DNA from: Thermoleophilia bacterium
Lineage (GTDB): Bacteria > Actinomycetota > Thermoleophilia > Gaiellales > JAICJC01
Assembly: GCA_025928655.1 (NCBI GenBank)
Contig: JAICJC010000011.1
Location: 1 to 44,885 of the forward strand
DNA: 44,885 nt
Reading direction: 5' to 3'
Position 1 is the stretch's first letter. Each line of letters begins with the position of its first letter. A program made the position numbers and the translations under genes. Positions 26,458 to 33,714 of this stretch are shown here, one piece after another. The notes beneath the pieces were generated by a model, which saw nothing but the letters and a program-made list of their open reading frames with translations, was not told the origin of the DNA and did not search any database.

Positions 26458-26850
26458 CTAGGGCACGCCTCCGCCGCCGGCCATCCGGGCCGCGTCGATC
26501 CCCGTGACGAGGTCGTCGTACACCGGCAACGCGTCGCCCAGGCGGACGAGATCGGCCAGCCGCCTGGCCGCGGCTTCCGGCGGCGCGATCGCGAAGACGC
26601 CGGCCTCGCCCGGGTCGAGCTCCGCGGCGCACTCGAGCAGCGCGCCGATGATCGTGCTGTCCACGAACGTGGTCGGCGTGAGGTCGACGACGATCGCGCC
26701 GCCGGCCGCCCGCACATGCCCGAGCTGCTCGCGGAGGCTCGGCTGGGTCGCGAGGTCATGCTCGCCGTGCAGCGAGAGCACCCAGACGCCCGCGCGGTTC
26801 TCGACGTCGATGCGGCCCTCCGGGGGGGCCGGCACGCCGGATTCGCTCAT
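26458..26850 (-). CDS. STAS-domain anti-anti-sigma factor
   Basis: A 130-residue single STAS domain (ENRAGVWVLSLHGEHDLATQP; IVVDLTPTTFVDSTIIGALL). The phosphorylatable serine of the DS(T/S) motif is S65. In RsbV/SpoIIAA-type switching, the dephosphorylated form binds an HATPase anti-sigma kinase and frees the sigma factor. The ATG at 26850 is preceded by GGAAGG; an upstream in-frame ATG at 26886 is less likely. A kinase-type gene lies 430 bp away on the other strand at 27277, a plausible partner. Confidence 0.93.
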   Translation of the reverse strand: MSESGVPAPPEGRIDVENRAGVWVLSLHGEHDLATQPSLREQLGHVRAAGGAIVVDLTPTTFVDSTIIGALLECAAELDPGEAGVFAIAPPEAAARRLADLVRLGDALPVYDDLVTGIDAARMAGGGGVP

Positions 26851-26976
26851 GGAAACCTTCCGTTTCCGTCCCCATCGCGGATGCACGCGCCGTTCACACG
26901 GCCCGCGGAGTCAGGTTGGTGACGAGGACCTGAGCGCGGCCGGTGGCCGGGATCAGCGTAGCAGCCGGCTCTCCGG

Positions 26977-27004
26977 TTGCCTATGCACCTGGAAGGGGTA
27001 CCGT
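26977..27004 (+). promoter_or_regulatory. Promoter, TTGCCT-16-TACCGT
   Basis: TTGCCT at 26977-26982, a 16-bp spacer, and TACCGT at 26999-27004, 9 nt before the ATG at 27014. It fits a leaderless transcript that may extend through the anti-sigma gene. Confidence 0.45.
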
Positions 27005-27013
27005 AGGCGCACG

Positions 27014-27229
27014 ATGTCCGCCGACAAGATCGAGTGCAGGTTCCCCGGCTGCGAGCGCGAGGCCGTGGTGCCGGTCCTGCCGACCGGTGAGGAGGGCCTC
27101 GCCCTGTGCCCGGAGCACCGCACGCTCCTGCTGGACGACGCCACGGAGTTCCGCCGGCTCTGGGGCGCGCTCGACCCGCGCCCGCGCGACCAGCCGCCGC
27201 CGTACGAGCCGCGTCGCGGCACGGTCTGA
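27014..27229 (+). CDS. Small zinc-finger-like protein
   Basis: A 71-residue protein with a CxxxxC (C8, C13) and a later CPEH (C32, H35), a possible single zinc site, followed by a proline-rich tail (DPRPRDQPPPYEP). The middle (TEFRRLWGAL) is amphipathic. It is not a recognised family. It precedes the HATPase gene by 47 bp on the same strand and may be part of the same unit. Confidence 0.65.
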   Translation: MSADKIECRFPGCEREAVVPVLPTGEEGLALCPEHRTLLLDDATEFRRLWGALDPRPRDQPPPYEPRRGTV

Positions 27230-27276
27230 GCGAGCCCCGAGTTTCGCGGGGGCCGGTCCCGGGAACCGCCGACGAC

Positions 27277-27681
27277 ATGGCAGGTTGGCCCGAGCGGGAG
27301 TCCGGGGATCTGCACGCGCTCTTCGACGCCGTTGCCGACAGCGTCCCGGAGGCGCGTCTGCGGCTGCGGGCATGGTGCGATGCGATCCACGTCGGCGACC
27401 CCATCCGCGGCGACCTCCTGCTGGCCGTGACCGAGGCGGCCGCCAACGTCGTCCGGCACGCCTACCCCGATGGCCATGCGGGCTCGTTCGCGATCGACGC
27501 CCGCCGCGTGGCGGGGGACGTGGTGGTCACGGTTCGCGACGAGGGCGTCGGGACGGGGCGCGCGGCCCCGTCGCGGGGTGGGGGTCTCGGCCTGGACATC
27601 ATCGGGCGGCTGTTCCCCGACTCCTCGCTCTGCGACGCCGATCCGGGCACGCGCGTCACCATCCGCACGCCCGGCTCTTGA
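27277..27681 (+). CDS. HATPase_c anti-sigma factor / serine kinase
   Basis: A 134-residue GHKL ATPase of the RsbW/SpoIIAB type. The N box is E53-AAAN57 (VTEAAANVVRHAYP), the G1 box is D88-EGVG92, and the G2 box lies around GGGLGLDII (residues 101-109). It should bind a sigma factor and phosphorylate a STAS antagonist; the STAS gene at 26458 is the nearest candidate. No sigma gene is visible in the window. It is followed 11 bp later by a small coiled-coil gene. Confidence 0.93.
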   Translation: MAGWPERESGDLHALFDAVADSVPEARLRLRAWCDAIHVGDPIRGDLLLAVTEAAANVVRHAYPDGHAGSFAIDARRVAGDVVVTVRDEGVGTGRAAPSRGGGLGLDIIGRLFPDSSLCDADPGTRVTIRTPGS

Positions 27682-27692
27682 CGGTTTCTGCG

Positions 27693-28001
27693 ATGATGCG
27701 GGCCGTGAAGCGGGAGCAGGAGCAGGAGCGAGAGCTGCGCGAGTGGGCGGTCTCGCTGGCGGCCGCCCGCGAGGCCGATCGGCGCGCGATGGGCCGGGCG
27801 ATCCTGATGCTGCTCGAGCGGATCGAGAGCCTCCGGGCCGAGCTCGCGCGCCGGCCGGCCGAGCCGGTCATCGTCCCCGAGGTGCCCGCGCCGGTGCCCG
27901 AGGCCGAGGCGGCGTCCCTGCCCGAGGTCGGCCCGGACGAGGACACCATGGTCGTCGGCCTGCGCGAGCGCCTCCGCGCGGTCACCCACCGCAACCACTG
28001 A
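27693..28001 (+). CDS. Small coiled-coil hypothetical protein
   Basis: A 102-residue protein. The N-terminal 60 residues are a charged helix (KREQEQERELREW, MLLERIESLRAELARRP). They are followed by a Pro/Glu/Val-rich linker (IVPEVPAPVPEAEA) and a short basic end. ATGs at 27693 and 27696 are equivalent. It lies 11 bp after the anti-sigma gene and is probably co-transcribed. It may modulate the switch, but nothing in the sequence shows this. Confidence 0.6.
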   Translation: MMRAVKREQEQERELREWAVSLAAAREADRRAMGRAILMLLERIESLRAELARRPAEPVIVPEVPAPVPEAEAASLPEVGPDEDTMVVGLRERLRAVTHRNH

Positions 28002-28011
28002 CCGCCGAATC

Positions 28012-28074
28012 GGGGTCTGACCCCGAACGGCGGCCGTGACAGTTTCGTTGCACGCACGTTCGGGGTCTGACCCC
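28012..28074 (+). repeat. 63-bp dispersed repeat, copy A
   Basis: A repeat bounded by two copies of the palindrome GGGGTCTGACCCC (28012-28024 and 28062-28074), with a conserved core AACGGCGGCCGTGACAG followed by TTCGTTGCA. Same length and layout as copy C at 38605. It is intergenic, just after the coiled-coil gene. Confidence 0.85.
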
Positions 28075-28262
28075 GGGTGAGCTGGTGGCCCCGAGCGGCC
28101 CACGCGCCGCCCGGAGCCCAGTCGCGCCGAGCCGTGGTGCGTGGCTCCTCCTCTGGCTCGGCTGCGCACGCGTCGAGCGAGCCCCCTCCGGCGGGCAACC
28201 GCTGGCTCCCTCGACGAGAGCGGGGATTCCCCGTGCCGTCCGCTTTCTAACCCTCCCGCCGG

Positions 28263-28268
28263 TAGGGT
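28263..28268 (+). promoter_or_regulatory. -10 box for leaderless start at 28276
   Basis: TAGGGT ends 7 nt before the ureohydrolase ATG. The rest of the 200-bp intergenic stretch after repeat A shows no gene. Confidence 0.5.
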
Positions 28269-28275
28269 TGGCCGC

Positions 28276-29280
28276 ATGACCGATTCCCATCGCCTGCAGC
28301 CCAACCGCCCCGACGAGACGAGCTACGCCGGCGTCGGCGTCACCTTCGGCCGTGTGCCCCTGGCGCTCGATCCCGCCGGCCTCGCCGGCGCGGACGTCGC
28401 CATCCTGGGGGCGCCCTTCGACGAGGGGGTGTCGTACCGGCCGGGGACGCGCTTCGGGCCGCGCGCGATCCGCATGGCCGAGGACGTCGCCTTCCCGATC
28501 GACCGCCCCCACATGGAGCTCGGCATCGACCCCTACGCCGAGCTCGACATCGTCGACTACGGCGACATCGAGGTGCACTCCTCAGACCTGGCCCGGTCGC
28601 ACACGCTGCTGCAGAAGGGCGTGTCCGAGATCCTGGCCGCCGATGCGATCCCGGTCGTGCTGGGCGGCGACCACTCGCTCTCGATGCCCGTCCTCGCGGC
28701 GCTGTCCGAGCGCTTCGGGTCGGACGGCTTCTCGGTCGTCCACTTCGACACCCATGCCGACACCGGCGACTACGAGGACGAGGCGCCGCACGGCGTGCCC
28801 TTCCACCATTCCGTCCGCGACGGGCACCTGGACGGGCACAACATCGTCCAGATCGGGCTGCGCGGGGCCTGGCCCTTCCCCTCGGACTTCGAGTGGATGC
28901 GCAGCGTCGGGTTCCGCTGGCACACGATGGGGGAGGTCGTCGAGCGCGGGATCGCCGCCGTCACGAAGGACGCGATCGCCCACGCGCAGTCGCGCGCCCC
29001 GCGCACCTACCTCACCGTCGACATCGACGTGCTCGACCCGGCCTTCGCGCCGGGCACCGGCACCGCCGAGCCGGGCGGCCTCATGACGCGCGAGCTCCTG
29101 TGGGCCGTGCGGACGGTCGCGTCGCAGGTCGATCTGTGTGCGATGGACATGGTGGAGGTCTCGCCGCCCTACGACCCGACGGGCATCACCGCGATGGCGG
29201 GGCACCGGGTCGTGCTCGAGACGCTGTCGGGCATCGCGCTGCGCAAGAGCGGCCGCGAGGCCCGTCCGGAGCGGCCGTGA
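28276..29280 (+). CDS. Agmatinase-like ureohydrolase (arginase family)
   Basis: A 334-residue arginase-fold enzyme with all six manganese ligands: H133 (GGDHSLS), D158, H160 and D162 (HFDTHADTG), and D249 and D251 (TVDIDVLDPAF). It has the family end motif AMDMVEVSPPYD. It probably hydrolyses agmatine or another guanidino compound to urea and an amine; guanidinobutyrase or similar is possible. The start is ATG 28276, leaderless. It ends 7 bp before the next, convergent gene. The nearest polyamine-type gene is the PotD-like protein 13 kb away, so no pathway link is claimed. Confidence 0.94.
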   Translation: MTDSHRLQPNRPDETSYAGVGVTFGRVPLALDPAGLAGADVAILGAPFDEGVSYRPGTRFGPRAIRMAEDVAFPIDRPHMELGIDPYAELDIVDYGDIEVHSSDLARSHTLLQKGVSEILAADAIPVVLGGDHSLSMPVLAALSERFGSDGFSVVHFDTHADTGDYEDEAPHGVPFHHSVRDGHLDGHNIVQIGLRGAWPFPSDFEWMRSVGFRWHTMGEVVERGIAAVTKDAIAHAQSRAPRTYLTVDIDVLDPAFAPGTGTAEPGGLMTRELLWAVRTVASQVDLCAMDMVEVSPPYDPTGITAMAGHRVVLETLSGIALRKSGREARPERP

Positions 29281-29287
29281 GCGCGAT

Positions 29288-29722
29288 CTACGGCTGAGCC
29301 AGGGCGGCGGCGTGGCACTCGGCGTCGATGCACAGCCGGGTGCGGTCGCGGTCGAGGCACATGAGCCCGACGTAGGTGCGGCCGTCGTCGCCGAGCACGA
29401 CCACCCGACGGCCGGCGTCGTCGCCCAGGCCGGCGATGACGTCGCCGACGCGGTCCGAGGCGGCGGCGGTCGGCGGCTGCGCCTTCGCGTGGTCGGCGAT
29501 CGCCGCCCCGTCGTCGGCGCCCTCCAGGTCGTCGGAGCCAACGGCGCCGGCGTAGGCCGCGCCGTCGAGCAGCGGGATGAGCCGCACCGACCCCGAGGCG
29601 AAGATCGCCCGGCCCTCGGAGACGGTCGCGCCGGCCGGAAGCTCCTTGCCGCGCACGGTGACGACCTCGCCGGCGGTGCGGTCGAGGAGGTCGGCGAGAG
29701 TGACGTTGACGGTGCTGCTCAC
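29288..29722 (-). CDS. Hypothetical protein with two beta-barrel-like halves
   Basis: A 144-residue protein with GTG start at 29722. The N-terminal part (VTLADLLDRTAGEVVTVRGKEL) and the C-terminal part (RVVVLGDDGRTYVGLMCLDRDRTRLCIDAE) both look beta-rich; an acidic, Ala-rich linker joins them. Two cysteines lie near the end. It is not a recognised family; a PRC-barrel-like fold is possible but unproven. A TACAAT box lies 8 nt before the GTG. Confidence 0.75.
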   Translation of the reverse strand: MSSTVNVTLADLLDRTAGEVVTVRGKELPAGATVSEGRAIFASGSVRLIPLLDGAAYAGAVGSDDLEGADDGAAIADHAKAQPPTAAASDRVGDVIAGLGDDAGRRVVVLGDDGRTYVGLMCLDRDRTRLCIDAECHAAALAQP

Positions 29723-29730
29723 CGGGACGG

Positions 29731-29736
29731 ATTGTA
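29731..29736 (-). promoter_or_regulatory. -10 box for leaderless start at 29722
   Basis: TACAAT on the minus strand, 8 nt before the GTG start; the closest match to TATAAT among the leaderless boxes here. Confidence 0.5.
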
Positions 29737-29745
29737 CGCGCGCGA

Positions 29746-29772
29746 ACGGCCCCGCCCGGAGGCGAGGGCCGT
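29746..29772 (-). terminator. Terminator-like hairpin after the TadG/VWA gene
   Basis: ACGGCCC (29746-29752) pairs with GGGCCGT (29766-29772), with further G-C pairing in the loop. It lies 12 bp after the stop of the VWA gene in its direction of transcription. Confidence 0.45.
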
Positions 29773-29784
29773 CGGCGGGGACGG

Positions 29785-31101
29785 TTACTGCACCAGCCGG
29801 GAGGAGCCGCCGGCGAGATCCGCGGCGATCCGCTGGAAGATGCCGGTCAGCGAGCTCGGGTCGGGCAGGTCGTAGAAGTACGACGGGTCGGTCGCGATGT
29901 TCTGAAGCGCCGTCTGCGCGCCTGCGACGTCGGTCTCCCGCGTGTTGTGCCAGCCCGCGGTGCTGCCGTCCGGCATGGTGGCGCCGGGAGACGCGTAGCA
30001 GTCGTCGCCGTCAGCGGTGTAGGCGATCGAGTAGACGAGCACGCCGGCCGCCTTGGCCACGCCGGCGCTGGTCGCGCCCTGGCCGCACGGGCGAGTCAGG
30101 TAGGGCGACGATCCCGGCAGGAAGCTCGGGCCGACGTTGGCCGCGCCGTCGGAGAGGATTACGATCGCCTTCTGGGCGTCGGGCCGGCCGTCCGCCTGCA
30201 GCTCCTGGTAGGCCGCGTCGATTGCCTCTGCGTACGCGGTGTTCCCGCCGGGCTGCACGCAGTTCACCGTCGAGATCAGCGGCGAGGAGTTCACCAGGTT
30301 GCCCGTGGTCGTCGCATAGGCGTTCGACAGCGGCACCACCGTGTACGCGGCCCCGGGCAGACTGTACGTTCCACTGTGGTTGCTGCCGGCGAAGTACGAG
30401 TCGACGCTCTGGCACCCCGTGCCCGTCGACGGCGCCGGCGGGAGCACGGCTAGGCCGACGTTGTCCACGGTGGGATCCATGGTCGAGAGGAACGCCTTGA
30501 TCCCATCCTTCGCATGCGCCATCTTGGAGTCGGCGTCCATCGACTCGGTCCGGTCGAGCACGATCATGACGTCGAGCGGGAGCCCGCCGCAGGGCGAGCA
30601 CGCCTGGGCGTGGGCCTTGAGCTGGATCGTGTCGAAGCCGAGCAGCTTCAGCAGGTACGTCGGCACCCTGGCCGTCTCGTCCACCGTGACCGTGTTCGGC
30701 TGCCCCAGGGTGCAGTTGTATCCGGCCTGGGCCTGACAGTCGACCTTCACGCTCTCCGACACGTCGGCGCCCGGCACGCCCGCGATCGGGTTCACGCCGC
30801 CGGACTGGGAGCCGTAGCGGACGGCCGCGGAGGTCGCGTCCCCCACGTTGGCCGGGTAGTTCATCGTCAGCTCGCCGGCGCCGCCCGCGGCGGCCGCGTC
30901 GGCCGAGGCCTGCAGGGCGCGCTGGACGCGGTAGGCGTTCCCGAGGTCGATCACGAGGCCCGCGAAGATCAGGATCGTGAACATGAAGACCACGACCAGG
31001 GGGAGCGTCTGGCCGAGCTGCGAATTCGACGGCGCACAAGGGGTGCGGGGGGCCGCGGGTAGCCTGCGCCGCGCAGCCGAACTGCGTAGAGAGGGGGCCA
31101 T
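29785..31101 (-). CDS. TadG-like protein with von Willebrand factor A domain
   Basis: A 438-residue protein. After a basic N-terminus comes QTLPLVVVFMFTILIFAGLV, the single TM segment of TadE/TadG-type pseudopilins (residues about 30-52), then DLGNAYRVQRALQASADAAA as in TadG. A VWA domain starts near residue 175, with a MIDAS motif beginning at D183 (DRTESM) and later TAYAEAIDAAYQEL and VILSDGAAN. Cysteines in the extracellular part probably form disulfides. It likely acts on the cell surface in pilus or adhesion functions. No other tad genes are in the window. Start ATG 31101. Confidence 0.9.
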   Translation of the reverse strand: MAPSLRSSAARRRLPAAPRTPCAPSNSQLGQTLPLVVVFMFTILIFAGLVIDLGNAYRVQRALQASADAAAAGGAGELTMNYPANVGDATSAAVRYGSQSGGVNPIAGVPGADVSESVKVDCQAQAGYNCTLGQPNTVTVDETARVPTYLLKLLGFDTIQLKAHAQACSPCGGLPLDVMIVLDRTESMDADSKMAHAKDGIKAFLSTMDPTVDNVGLAVLPPAPSTGTGCQSVDSYFAGSNHSGTYSLPGAAYTVVPLSNAYATTTGNLVNSSPLISTVNCVQPGGNTAYAEAIDAAYQELQADGRPDAQKAIVILSDGAANVGPSFLPGSSPYLTRPCGQGATSAGVAKAAGVLVYSIAYTADGDDCYASPGATMPDGSTAGWHNTRETDVAGAQTALQNIATDPSYFYDLPDPSSLTGIFQRIAADLAGGSSRLVQ

Positions 31102-31237
31102 CTGCTCGCCTTCGCTCCGGGGGTGGAATGACCCCGCCCTCGCCCGGGGGGGAGGGCGGCGGGCGGGGTGGCTCTAGAGCGAGAGTCCGTGTGCGGACAG
31201 TCGGCCTCAATCCCCCGAAGGAAGGATCTTCCAGCCT

Positions 31238-31267
31238 GGGGACTGTCCCCGGCCGGGGACAGTCCCC
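31238..31267. terminator. Perfect 30-bp palindrome, terminator-like
   Basis: GGGGACTGTCCCC-GG and its reverse complement form a perfect 30-bp inverted repeat, 10 bp after the stop of the VOC gene on the minus strand. It belongs to the same GGGAC(C/T)GTCCCC sequence type as the hairpin at 41162. Confidence 0.6.
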
Positions 31268-31277
31268 GATCTTCGGG

Positions 31278-31634
31278 CTATCCGGCGGACGAATCGGTCT
31301 GCCAGAGGCCGAACTCGTTGCCGTGCGGGTCGGTGCAGGTCGCGAACCAGCCCATCTGCGGCACCGGCATCGCGTCCCTTGCCGTGCCGCCGAGCTCCTT
31401 CACGCGGGCCGCGCCCGCGTTCACGTCGTCGACGCTGAAGTACGTCCGCGTGCCCTTCTTGCCGGGCTCCATGTTCGTGATCGCGGCGCCGGTCTGGTCG
31501 GCGATGCGGGTCATGTGGTACTCGGACGGGCCGGGGAACGACTCGAAGCTCCAGCCGAACAGGCCGCCCCAGAACTCGCGGCTGGTCCCCGTGTCGTCCG
31601 CGGGGATCTCGATGTGCACGATCTCGCCGGGCAT
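31278..31634 (-). CDS. VOC-family (glyoxalase-like) protein
   Basis: A 118-residue single VOC module: EIVHIEIPADD at the start, GGLFGWSFE, a second beta-alpha-beta half (RTYFSVDDVNAGAARVKELGG), and the typical end CTDPHGNEFGLWQTD. Likely metal-ligand positions are H6 and E in NEFGLW. Function could be binding or dioxygenase/isomerase-like; substrate is unknown. ATG 31634 has a strong GAGGAGAGG upstream, so the longer frame to 31673 is not used. Confidence 0.9.
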   Translation of the reverse strand: MPGEIVHIEIPADDTGTSREFWGGLFGWSFESFPGPSEYHMTRIADQTGAAITNMEPGKKGTRTYFSVDDVNAGAARVKELGGTARDAMPVPQMGWFATCTDPHGNEFGLWQTDSSAG

Positions 31635-31685
31635 GCCTCTCCTCTCGTCGATGTCGACCATAGTGACCCCCACCGAGGGGGTTTC

Positions 31686-31973
31686 TCATCGCAGGCGGTC
31701 GCGGAACCGGCGCATGAGCGACGGCGGCCGCGGCTGGGTCGCGAGCCACTCGTCGCGGAGCGGCAGCCGGCCCTGCTCGCGGGCGGCCAGCACGCACTCC
31801 GTGTGGGCGTGCCGGCGCCGGTCGGCGTCGCCCTCGGGCGCGATCAGCATGTGATCCGCCATCGCGTGCAGCCGGTAGCCGCAGAGCGGGCAGCGGTAGG
31901 TCGCCGCCTTGCGGCTATGGGCCGGCCGGACCGTCCACCAGCGCGCCTTGCCGAGCTTCGCCATTCCCCGCAT
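31686..31973 (-). CDS. Conserved small zinc-ribbon protein
   Basis: A 95-residue protein (or 92 from ATG 31964). The segment MAKLGKARWWTVRPAHSRKA is followed by CPLCG and later histidines and a cysteine (HMLIAPEGDADRRRHAH, TEC), consistent with a zinc site. The C-terminus is basic. I recall similar small proteins of unknown function in actinobacteria. It is divergent from the coiled-coil gene at 32007, with 33 bp between. Confidence 0.8.
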   Translation of the reverse strand: MRGMAKLGKARWWTVRPAHSRKAATYRCPLCGYRLHAMADHMLIAPEGDADRRRHAHTECVLAAREQGRLPLRDEWLATQPRPPSLMRRFRDRLR

Positions 31974-31992
31974 GATGGCCCACGGGGCGAGC

Positions 31993-31998
31993 TACCGT
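31993..31998 (+). promoter_or_regulatory. -10 box for leaderless start at 32007
   Basis: TACCGT ends 8 nt before the ATG. The 33-bp divergent gap leaves little space for anything else. Confidence 0.45.
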
Positions 31999-32006
31999 TT
32001 GCCGTC

Positions 32007-32864
32007 ATGCCGTCCTCGTCGGAGACCGCGACGCCGGATGCCGTGGCCGAGCGCCTCTACGGCCTTGAGCCGGAGGAGTTCGTGGCCGCCCGCGACGCCG
32101 CGGCCAGGGCGCTGCGGGGCGAGGGCCGCAAGGCCGAGGCCGCGGCGGTCGGGAAGCTGCGCAAGCCCAGCGCGGCCGCCTGGGTCGTGAACCGGCTCGC
32201 CCGCGACGAGGCCGGCCTGGTCGAGGCGCTCCTCGACGCCGGCGCGAACCTGCGCGCGGTGCAGCTGGCCGGCGCCCCGGCGTTGGACCTGCGCGCCGCG
32301 ATCGAGGCCGAGGCGAAGGCGCTCAACGCCGTCATGCGGCCCGCGGGACGGATCGCCGGGACCGGCCGCGAAGGCGCGCTCGAGCGGGCGCGCGACACGC
32401 TGCACGCGGCGGCGCTCGACCCCGACCTGGCCGAGGAGGTGCGGCGCGGCGTCGTCGTCCGCGAGCAGCAGGCGATCGGCTTCCCGCTCGGGGCGGCCCT
32501 GCCGGAGCGTCCCGCCGCCCGGGTGCCCGCCCGGGCGTCGAGGCGCCGGGACGCCGCGAAGACCGCGCCGGAGCCGGCCCCGGCCCGCGACGAGGTCGCC
32601 GCCCCGCGGCTCGAGCGGGCCGCCAGGGCGGCGGCGACGGCCGCGGAGAAGCTCGACCGGGCGGAGGAGGGGCTCGCGCGCGCCTCGGGGGAGCTGGACC
32701 TGGCGAAGGAGGAGCTGGTCCGCGCCCGGAGGGCGCTGGCCGCGGCCGAGCGGAAGGCCGACGGCGCGGAGCGGGCGGCTGCCGCCGCCGAGCGCGCCCG
32801 CGACGCCGCCCGCGAGAAGGCCGACGAGGCCGCGGCCCGCCGTCGCGAGCTGGCCGGGGACTGA
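32007..32864 (+). CDS. Conserved coiled-coil protein of unknown function
   Basis: A 285-residue protein. The N-terminal half contains RLYGLEPEEFVAARDAAARALR and KLRKPSAAAWVVNRLAR, which I recognise as a recurring actinobacterial protein of unknown function. The C-terminal half (about residues 205-280) is a long Ala/Glu/Arg coiled coil. Its stop overlaps the exonuclease ATG (TGATG), so the two are likely co-translated; with dinB next, a role in DNA repair is suggested by context only. Confidence 0.8.
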   Translation: MPSSSETATPDAVAERLYGLEPEEFVAARDAAARALRGEGRKAEAAAVGKLRKPSAAAWVVNRLARDEAGLVEALLDAGANLRAVQLAGAPALDLRAAIEAEAKALNAVMRPAGRIAGTGREGALERARDTLHAAALDPDLAEEVRRGVVVREQQAIGFPLGAALPERPAARVPARASRRRDAAKTAPEPAPARDEVAAPRLERAARAAATAAEKLDRAEEGLARASGELDLAKEELVRARRALAAAERKADGAERAAAAAERARDAAREKADEAAARRRELAGD

Positions 32865-33682
32865 TGGTCGTCCACCTCCTCGACGGCACCTACGAGCTCT
32901 TCCGCCAGTTCTACGGCCGTCGCCGCGGGCGCGGGGGCGGGGGGCGCTTCGGCGCAGCGGCGGGCGTGCTGCACTCGATCCTGCAGATGGCCGAGACCGG
33001 GACGACCCACATCGGCGTCGCCACCGACCACGTGATCGAGTCGTTCCGCAACGAGATGTGGCCGGGCTACAAGACCGGCGCCGGCGTCGACCCGGCGCTG
33101 AAGGCCCAGTTCGGGCCGCTCGAGGAGGGCCTCGCCGCGATGGGGGTGGCGGTCTGGCCGATGGTGGAGCTCGAGGCGGACGACGCGCTCGCCGCCGCCG
33201 CCCGCATCGCCGCGGACGACGACGACGTCGAGCAGGTCTGCATCTGGACGCCCGACAAGGACCTGGCCCAGGCGGTGCGCGGGAACCGGGTCGTGCAGGT
33301 CGACCGCCGCGCCGGCACGATCCGCAACGCCGACGGCGTCCGCGAGAAGTTCGGCGTCGGGCCGGACGGCATCCCCGACCTGCTCGCGCTGGTCGGCGAC
33401 AGCGCCGACGGCTATCCCGGCATCCCCGGGATCGGCAAGGTCGGAGCCGCCCGGCTCGTGAACCAGCACGGCCGCATCGAGGACTTCCCGCCCGAGGTGC
33501 TCGGCGAGCGCCGCGACCTGGCGCTCCTGTTCAAGGATCTCGCCACGCTGCGCAGCGGCGAGGCGCTGTTCGCCCGGGCCGAGCAGCTGCGCTGGAAGGG
33601 CCCGGGCGGCGACTTCGCCGCCTGGGCGGGGGAGATCGGCGACGATCGCCTGGCCGAGCGCGCGGCGGCCGCCGCGACCTGA
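32864..33682 (+). CDS. 5'-3' exonuclease (FEN-like, PolA N-terminal type)
   Basis: A 272-residue free-standing 5'-nuclease. It has the first metal-binding aspartate in LLDGTYELFR, an acidic cluster in ELEADDALA, IWTPDKDLAQAV, and the helix-hairpin-helix region GIPGIGKVGAARLVNQHG after GDSADGYPG. It cleaves 5' flaps or RNA primers. No polymerase domain follows. ATG 32864 overlaps the stop of the coiled-coil gene by 1 nt, and dinB follows 32 bp after its stop. Confidence 0.92.
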   Translation: MVVHLLDGTYELFRQFYGRRRGRGGGGRFGAAAGVLHSILQMAETGTTHIGVATDHVIESFRNEMWPGYKTGAGVDPALKAQFGPLEEGLAAMGVAVWPMVELEADDALAAAARIAADDDDVEQVCIWTPDKDLAQAVRGNRVVQVDRRAGTIRNADGVREKFGVGPDGIPDLLALVGDSADGYPGIPGIGKVGAARLVNQHGRIEDFPPEVLGERRDLALLFKDLATLRSGEALFARAEQLRWKGPGGDFAAWAGEIGDDRLAERAAAAAT

Positions 33683-33714
33683 CAACCACCCCGCGGTGTG
33701 CGAACATGTGTTCG
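33679..33714 (+). promoter_or_regulatory. SOS box and promoter of dinB
   Basis: CGAAC-ATGT-GTTCG at 33701-33714 is a perfect inverted repeat matching the LexA box of Gram-positive and actinobacteria (CGAACN4GTTCG). It ends right at the ATG at 33715. A weak promoter CTGACA-17-GAACAT overlaps it, with the -10 inside the box, so LexA binding would block transcription. Confidence 0.8.

Noticed and set aside
28012..28074. The 63-bp repeat as a CRISPR repeat
   Set aside because: Only three widely separated copies, no regular spacers and no cas genes.
28075..28275. Small open frames between the repeat and the ureohydrolase
   Set aside because: Short, overlapping on both strands, with no start signals or recognisable sequence.
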